From NCBI GenBank assembly GCA_002385825.1, contig DGEG01000025.1, forward strand, positions 34,647-45,879: a stretch of 11,233 nt of DNA, given 5' to 3'. The notes under the pieces are model-generated. The model saw only the letters and a list, made by a program, of their open reading frames with translations. It was not told where the DNA came from and searched no databases. The position numbers and the translations under genes are program-made. The stretch is from Firmicutes bacterium UBA3932. Lineage in GTDB: Bacteria; Bacillota; Clostridia; Peptostreptococcales; Anaerovoracaceae. Below, piece after piece: positions 7,616 through 11,233 of this stretch (the first letter of the stretch is position 1; every line of letters starts with the position of its first letter).

Positions 7616-8979
7616 AGGATTATATAGGCGGGAAAACCAATACCGGGAATGTCCCGAACATGAGTTTCGAAAGACTTTGTGAGGCTATAAAGGATGATTT
7701 CATCAAGGAATGGGACAGGGACGGGGAAGATGCACACGCCACGTTGGAACTGCAGAAAAAAGCTATTATCGGGTATTCCAACGAAGTGGCATTCTTTAAA
7801 GAGAAGATCAGGGCCAGGTTAAAGGATTACAATGCTGACAATATCTCATTCCCTCCTTGGTACGAATCGGCAGTGGACGGTATCTATCACGAGAACTGGG
7901 GGCTTGCAGGAGTTGCCCAGTGGTTTTCCGAACCCTACAGGCAGAGCAGTTCCGCAAAGATAATCGGCGACAGGATTTATTTTATGAAGGACGGCCGCAT
8001 GAATCTGATGCCGCAGACTATCGATAAACACAGGCGAGAGCAGCTGATCCGTGCATTTTTGCTTCTAACGCCCCAGGAGCGCCTGGATAAAAACTTCCAT
8101 GAAATATACCTGTTGGACGGTACCAGGGTAACCATCTTTGGAGGGGAGATGACCAAACAAGGACAGGATGTAATTGTATTTCGAAGATATGTGGTTCCCA
8201 GCTACACTTTTGAGGAGCAGGCAAAAAGAGGAACCATCCCGGAGGATGCAATTGAGTTGTTCAAAGCCATGGTGGAGTTTGGCCCGAATATGGTGGTGGT
8301 GGGGCAGGTTCGCTCTTCGAAAACCACGTTTCTGTCTACTTGGCAGAGCTACGAAGACCCTGCGCTGGAAGGGGTAATGGTGGAGACCGATCCTGAGATT
8401 CCGATTCATCAGTTGATGCCAAAAGCGCCCATCGTTCAGCTTATCGCCGACAATGAGGAGTTGAGAAAGATATCGAAAAACCTGCTGCGCAGTGACGCGG
8501 ACTACTTCATTCTGGCGGAGGCTAGGGACGGTAATGCGCTGGAAACTGCCCTCAAAGTTGCGTCTAAGGGAACTAGGAGGATGAAGCTTACCTTCCATTG
8601 CAAAAACCCGCTTGATTTCCCCTACGATGTGGCATGGGAAATCGTGAAAGCTACAGGAGGGAATTTGGAAACCACCGCTCAAAAAGTGGCAGCAAGCTTT
8701 GACTACGTCTTTCATTTCGTCCAGCTTGCAAATAAAAGTCAGAAAAGGTTGCGGGGCATCTATGAGCTGAATTTGGATCGCAAGACCGGGGAAATAAGGA
8801 TGGTGCGGATATGCGCTTACGATTACCAAAGCGACAGCTGGCGGTGGAGATATCACATTGAAAAGACAAAAAAGCAGTCCGCTGAAGAGGAGAATATTGA
8901 AGCTTTTAGAAGGTTTTCAAGGCAGTTAAAATTACTGGCTGAAAAGTATCCCTTTAAGGACGAGGAGGAGGATTCATGA
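7597..8979 (+). CDS. Type II/IV secretion-family ATPase, CpaF/TadA-like
   Basis: This is the probable motor ATPase of the pilus/secretion machine. The product is 460 residues, with an N-terminal region of about 200 residues followed by a RecA-like ATPase domain. The Walker A region is VVGQVRSSKTTF (G236, K242, T243), differing from the usual GGTGSGKTT by Ser in place of the Gly before Lys. The Walker B region is ADYFILAEARDGNALE, with E308 in the place of the GEVRG motif of CpaF, and LTFHCKNP (H334) corresponds to the His box (TIHAN). The acid box may be METDPEIPIHQL, which aligns with IEDTxEL. I chose the ATG at 7597 (AAGGAAG just upstream). The frame is open back to 7414, but that part lies inside the previous gene and is unlike the family. 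The stop overlaps the next ATG. Family identity is secure; the substrate is unknown. Confidence 0.85.
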   Translation: MDTFYLEDYIGGKTNTGNVPNMSFERLCEAIKDDFIKEWDRDGEDAHATLELQKKAIIGYSNEVAFFKEKIRARLKDYNADNISFPPWYESAVDGIYHENWGLAGVAQWFSEPYRQSSSAKIIGDRIYFMKDGRMNLMPQTIDKHRREQLIRAFLLLTPQERLDKNFHEIYLLDGTRVTIFGGEMTKQGQDVIVFRRYVVPSYTFEEQAKRGTIPEDAIELFKAMVEFGPNMVVVGQVRSSKTTFLSTWQSYEDPALEGVMVETDPEIPIHQLMPKAPIVQLIADNEELRKISKNLLRSDADYFILAEARDGNALETALKVASKGTRRMKLTFHCKNPLDFPYDVAWEIVKATGGNLETTAQKVAASFDYVFHFVQLANKSQKRLRGIYELNLDRKTGEIRMVRICAYDYQSDSWRWRYHIEKTKKQSAEEENIEAFRRFSRQLKLLAEKYPFKDEEEDS

Positions 8980-9926
8980 TGGGGGCGGAAACGACGATTA
9001 CGGTTGTCTCTTTTAGTATATATTTTCTCTTGGGAATCGGAGCGTTTCTATTATTAGCCGATTTCATCCTTTCTACTTTGGAAAGAGTAAGAATGATTCG
9101 GCGGCTCCGGGCCAGGCGCAGGGAAGCTCAACCGGAAAGTGAGATTTTAAGGCGAATGGGTCAATGGCTGTTGACCGCATTCGGACATCCGGTATCTCCG
9201 GTTACATTCCTGACTTTTATTGCCCTTCTGTTCCTGTCAATTTTATATGTGGGGGTTCGGTCCGTAGGCATTTCCACAGCCTTGGCCCTGTCCGGGATGA
9301 CTGCTTCTCTCCCTTTATTATTGCTATGGATACGGGTAAACAGCCTCCGGCGCAGGGGGAGTCATGAAGGAGAAAGGTTAGTTTCAGAATTCCTGCGTGA
9401 ATACAGAATAAACAATTTCAATGTATATGAAACTATTGAAAAGGTTATTCAGTCGCCTGCTGACATCAAGGTTACAAGAAAATTGCTGAGCAAGTTGTTA
9501 TACAACTTGAGGAACACGGGTAATCCTGGACAGATGAAGCAGGCGACGGATGCCTTCGCTTACGGCATCCGCACTAATTGGAGTTTGATGCTTGCCCATG
9601 ATATATACCTGGCCGCAACGAAAGGAACAAATATCGCTTTAGCCGTGGAGGATATATTGATCCAGCTGAGAGAAGCGAGAACGGTGGCTGAAGAACGGAA
9701 AAGACTGAACAGCGAGGCTATAAGGATGACCTTTTATATGGTGCCCCTGATCTACTGCGTAACTGTTCTTATGGCAATAAGGTATCTGGATGTTCCCGTA
9801 GTAAAACTGATTCAGAATCAGTTTCATACGCCGGAAGGACTGATTCTATTCCTGTTCATTCTGTTTATGTTCGTTGGAAATATTGCGCTCATACAGTTGG
9901 TGATCAATCAACGTTTTGATTATTAA
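8976..9926 (+). CDS. Tad-type inner-membrane platform protein, TadB-like (T2SF family)
   Basis: The 316-residue product is an integral membrane protein with hydrophobic segments at about 10-33, 76-93, 98-120, 252-269 and 288-310. Between them lies a cytoplasmic helical region (about 130-250) that fits the T2SF domain. It has a leading EFLREYRINNFNVYETIEKV, the phrase LLYNLRNTGN, a middle AATKGTNIALAVEDILIQLREART and the charged EERKRLNSEAIRMTFYMVPL that leads into the next membrane helix. Such proteins form the platform that couples the cytoplasmic ATPase to subunit assembly. The ATG at 8976 overlaps the ATPase stop (ATGA) and follows a strong GAGGAGGAGG at 8962-8971; the ATG at 8979 is also possible. 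Length and topology match TadB. Assignment rests on the domain pattern and position directly after the ATPase. Confidence 0.77.
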   Translation: MMGAETTITVVSFSIYFLLGIGAFLLLADFILSTLERVRMIRRLRARRREAQPESEILRRMGQWLLTAFGHPVSPVTFLTFIALLFLSILYVGVRSVGISTALALSGMTASLPLLLLWIRVNSLRRRGSHEGERLVSEFLREYRINNFNVYETIEKVIQSPADIKVTRKLLSKLLYNLRNTGNPGQMKQATDAFAYGIRTNWSLMLAHDIYLAATKGTNIALAVEDILIQLREARTVAEERKRLNSEAIRMTFYMVPLIYCVTVLMAIRYLDVPVVKLIQNQFHTPEGLILFLFILFMFVGNIALIQLVINQRFDY

Positions 9927-9937
9927 GAGGTGGAAAA

Positions 9938-10594
9938 ATGGCAGCTTCTTCCCTTATCTTTTACATTATTTGTTCCATGGCCGTTGCCGGCGCAATCCTT
10001 TTACTGCTGGAGCGATACCGGTTAAGAAGATTGCGTGCCCTGCGCTGGCGCATGAGACTTGAGAGGGTGGACTATAGAAAATTCCCTGTTGCGAGAATGG
10101 TTTTGGACGCCAAAGAAAGGAGCAAGCATGAAAGGACGGATATGGAAATCTACGAGGCCATTTCGTTTTTAAGAAACATTACTGTCCTCGGAAAAGGCGG
10201 GGCTCTCAGCGCCGATGCCGTATTGGAGCAGCTCATTTCCCACAGGGGAAGCTTGTCTCATGTCTATGCTAAAACGCTGCGACTTTTACGTCAGAATCAG
10301 AAAGAGGAAGCCATTGCGTATTTCTCTGATGCTGCCGCCACGGAGATCAGCAAGGACTTTGCCCGGCTTTTGATCCAATGGGATGAGATCGACCCAAGGC
10401 AATTGCTGGAGACTTTACTTTCGCATCAAAAGAATATCAGGGAGACCAGGATGACGGTGCAGAAGCGACGGGACGAGACCGTCAGCGATCTCATCTATCT
10501 GCCCGTAGTCATCAATGTAATGCTGGTTTTTATCAATTTCATATATGTAGGCTACTTTATCGATCAGAAGGAAATGCTGACGATATTGCTATAG
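9938..10594 (+). CDS. Short TadC-like inner-membrane protein
   Basis: The 218-residue product has a membrane helix at about 4-24, a very basic segment (25-45), a helical cytoplasmic region (about 65-185) and a second membrane helix at about 186-206. The helical part (EAISFLRNITVLGKGGALSA, then ETRMTVQKRRDETVSDLIYLP leading into the helix) has the outline of a reduced T2SF domain, with charged residues before the last helix as in TadB/TadC. Typical TadC proteins are near 300 residues with more membrane helices, so this is a short version. The ATG follows AGAGGTGG at 9926-9933, 11 bases after the TadB-like stop. The TAG stop at 10592-10594 lies in a 12-base tandem repeat. I infer that it completes the inner-membrane platform with its neighbour; the call depends strongly on gene order. 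Confidence 0.62.
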   Translation: MAASSLIFYIICSMAVAGAILLLLERYRLRRLRALRWRMRLERVDYRKFPVARMVLDAKERSKHERTDMEIYEAISFLRNITVLGKGGALSADAVLEQLISHRGSLSHVYAKTLRLLRQNQKEEAIAYFSDAAATEISKDFARLLIQWDEIDPRQLLETLLSHQKNIRETRMTVQKRRDETVSDLIYLPVVINVMLVFINFIYVGYFIDQKEMLTILL

Positions 10595-10605
10595 ATATTG
10601 CTATA
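10582..10605 (+). repeat. 12-base tandem repeat across the TadC-like stop codon
   Basis: GATATTGCTATA occurs twice head to tail (10582-10593 and 10594-10605). The first copy ends in the TAG stop of the TadC-like gene. The second copy repeats the last codons (Ile-Leu-Leu) in frame and ends in TAA at 10604-10606. It looks like a local slippage duplication that left the reading frame intact. Confidence 0.85.
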
Positions 10606-10650
10606 AAAGTTTAATCACGCGAAATAAAAAAATGAAAGGAAGAGAGGAAA

Positions 10651-10794
10651 ATGAAGCAGATAATAGTGATGGTAGCTATGATTGCTCTTGGTGTGGCCAT
10701 TGCAGGTTTTGTGATGGGTTTTGGCGAGTCCGCCGAAACTCTGGCCAACGCGTCAATGGCGGAGATTACTTATGAAAACATTATAGGAGAATGA
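10651..10794 (+). CDS. Small single-helix membrane protein, MKQ family member 1
   Basis: I do not recognise this 47-residue protein from a named family. It begins MKQIIVMVAMIALGVAIAGF, giving one membrane helix (about 4-24) almost from the first residue. A short, mostly acidic tail (FGESAETLANASMAEITYEN) follows and is expected on the outer side of the membrane. An AGAGAGG ribosome site is at 10641-10647, 3 to 4 bases before the ATG. The coding status is well supported: the first 11 codons match the next small gene at 29 of 33 bases, and all differences are in the start codon or synonymous third positions. It has no canonical prepilin-peptidase site (Gly before a hydrophobic stretch with Glu at +5). 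From position it may be a pilin-like structural subunit or a regulatory membrane peptide of the machine. Confidence 0.75.
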   Translation: MKQIIVMVAMIALGVAIAGFVMGFGESAETLANASMAEITYENIIGE

Positions 10795-10819
10795 GTGTTG
10801 TCTAAGTAAGGAGGATATA

Positions 10820-10966
10820 GTGAAGCAGATCATCGTGATGGTAGCCATGATTTCGCTGGGAATTGTTCTTTTCAGGTTGATCGCGGGAACCGATGACGGC
10901 TCCATGTTAAGCGTAATGAAGGGGGTATGGGAGCAGGAGATCGAAATGAGAACCGGCTCGCCATAA
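10820..10966 (+). CDS. Small single-helix membrane protein, MKQ family member 2
   Basis: This 48-residue protein begins at a GTG (MKQIIVMVAMISLGIVLFRL). Its first ten residues are identical to the preceding small protein and the next several are similar, after which the two diverge. One membrane helix (about 4-18) is interrupted by an arginine at 19. The tail contains an acidic patch (GTDDG), a KGVWEQEIEM segment and ends RTGSP. A perfect AGGAGG lies about 6 bases before the GTG, at 10809-10814. It is 25 bases after the first small gene and 13 bases before the third, so the three are surely co-transcribed. It appears to be a tandem paralogue of member 1. The function is unknown; pilin-like subunit is an inference from context only. 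Confidence 0.75.
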   Translation: MKQIIVMVAMISLGIVLFRLIAGTDDGSMLSVMKGVWEQEIEMRTGSP

Positions 10967-10979
10967 AAGGAGGATTGTC

Positions 10980-11233
10980 TTGAAACAGTTTATAGTATTG
11001 ACAGCCATACTGCCTCTCATGTTGATTTTCATGGCTCAGTTTGCCCTTGAGCAAAAGAACAGCGGCGCAATGAATGTTCTGCAGCAGCAGGTCTATACGG
11101 CTAAAGAGCAGGCAAAGCAGGAAGGCTGTTTTACTCCTGAGATCATAGAGCAGTTAAAAAGGGATATCAATGCCAAATTAGGTGTGCCGGAGGAGGATAT
11201 TCTGATTGTTGCCACGGAATCTCCCCAGTACAG
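10980..11233 (+). CDS. Pilin-like/TadE-like membrane protein, MKQ family member 3 (3' end outside window)
   Basis: The frame opens at a TTG (10980) after AAGGAGG at 10967-10973 and runs off the right edge after 84 codons. It begins MKQFIVLTAILPLMLIFMAQ, so one N-terminal helix (about 4-22), then a soluble part with a predicted amphipathic helix (MNVLQQQVYTAKEQAKQEG) and a segment FTPEIIEQLKRDINAKLGVP followed by the strand EDILIVA. A hydrophobic helix running into an alpha-helical spine and then an alpha/beta segment is the general outline of TadE-type pseudopilins, but no family motif or peptidase site is seen. It shares the MKQ-x-IV start with the two small genes before it. It is incomplete, so size and C-terminal domain are unknown. 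The pilin-like label is a tentative inference. Confidence 0.68.
   Translation, partial: MKQFIVLTAILPLMLIFMAQFALEQKNSGAMNVLQQQVYTAKEQAKQEGCFTPEIIEQLKRDINAKLGVPEEDILIVATESPQY

Noticed and set aside
8065..8856. Long antisense open frame (263 codons) opposite the CpaF-like ATPase gene
   Set aside because: The + strand frame here has clear ATPase motifs; the antisense product has no recognisable domain or ordered start signal, and its composition looks like a codon-bias shadow.
10577..10607. Possible promoter before the small MKQ genes (CTGACG ... TATAAA)
   Set aside because: The -35 match is poor and the spacing is about 19 bases; the A/T-rich signal is produced by the tandem repeat. Co-transcription with the upstream genes is simpler.
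10632..10775. Short + strand frame (47 codons) with a Cys-rich CSWCGHCRFC stretch overlapping the first MKQ gene
   Set aside because: It is out of frame with the MKQ protein, whose coding is supported by silent-site differences to its paralogue; the Cys pattern arises from reading the Gly/Ala/Val-rich codons in another frame.

Overview
The window looks like a chromosomal segment of a low-to-moderate GC Gram-positive bacterium, most likely a member of the Clostridia. The evidence is the gene order fmt-rsmB-stp-prkC-rsgA-rpe, which is typical of Firmicutes, together with strong AGGAGG-type ribosome binding sites, ATG/GTG/TTG starts and a PASTA-type Ser/Thr kinase. All genes I can support are on the + strand. 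No tRNA, rRNA, CRISPR array, transposase or integrase is visible.

Region 1 (1-6039) is a housekeeping operon. It holds the 3' end of fmt (initiator Met-tRNA formylation), rsmB (16S rRNA m5C methylation), stp/prpC (PP2C phosphatase), prkC (membrane PASTA kinase), rsgA (30S assembly GTPase) and rpe (pentose-phosphate epimerase). Genes from rsmB to rpe are nearly contiguous: a 2-base gap at rsmB/stp, a 19-base gap at stp/prkC, and 1-base TGATG stop/start overlaps at prkC/rsgA and rsgA/rpe. The rlmN gene often found between rsmB and stp is absent here. The operon ends with a strong intrinsic terminator at 6059-6095.

Region 2 (6096-11233, continuing past the right edge) starts with its own sigma-A-like promoter (TTGACA, 6118-6123) and encodes a divergent Tad/type IVb-pilus-like or type II secretion-related machine. 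The order is a SAF-domain CpaB/RcpC-like anchor protein, a CpaE/MinD-like P-loop protein, a CpaF/TadA-like secretion ATPase, a TadB-like and a short TadC-like inner-membrane platform protein. Three small single-helix membrane proteins follow, which share an MKQ-(I/F)-IV N-terminus. Genes in this block overlap by 4 to 19 bases or are separated by short gaps, indicating one transcription unit. No canonical Flp pilin, prepilin peptidase or secretin lies inside the window.

The most unusual points are the three MKQ membrane proteins, which could be the non-canonical pilin-like or structural subunits of the machine, the altered nucleotide-binding loops in both the CpaE-like and CpaF-like proteins, and an Asp-rich activation loop in the PrkC kinase where relatives carry phosphorylated threonines.
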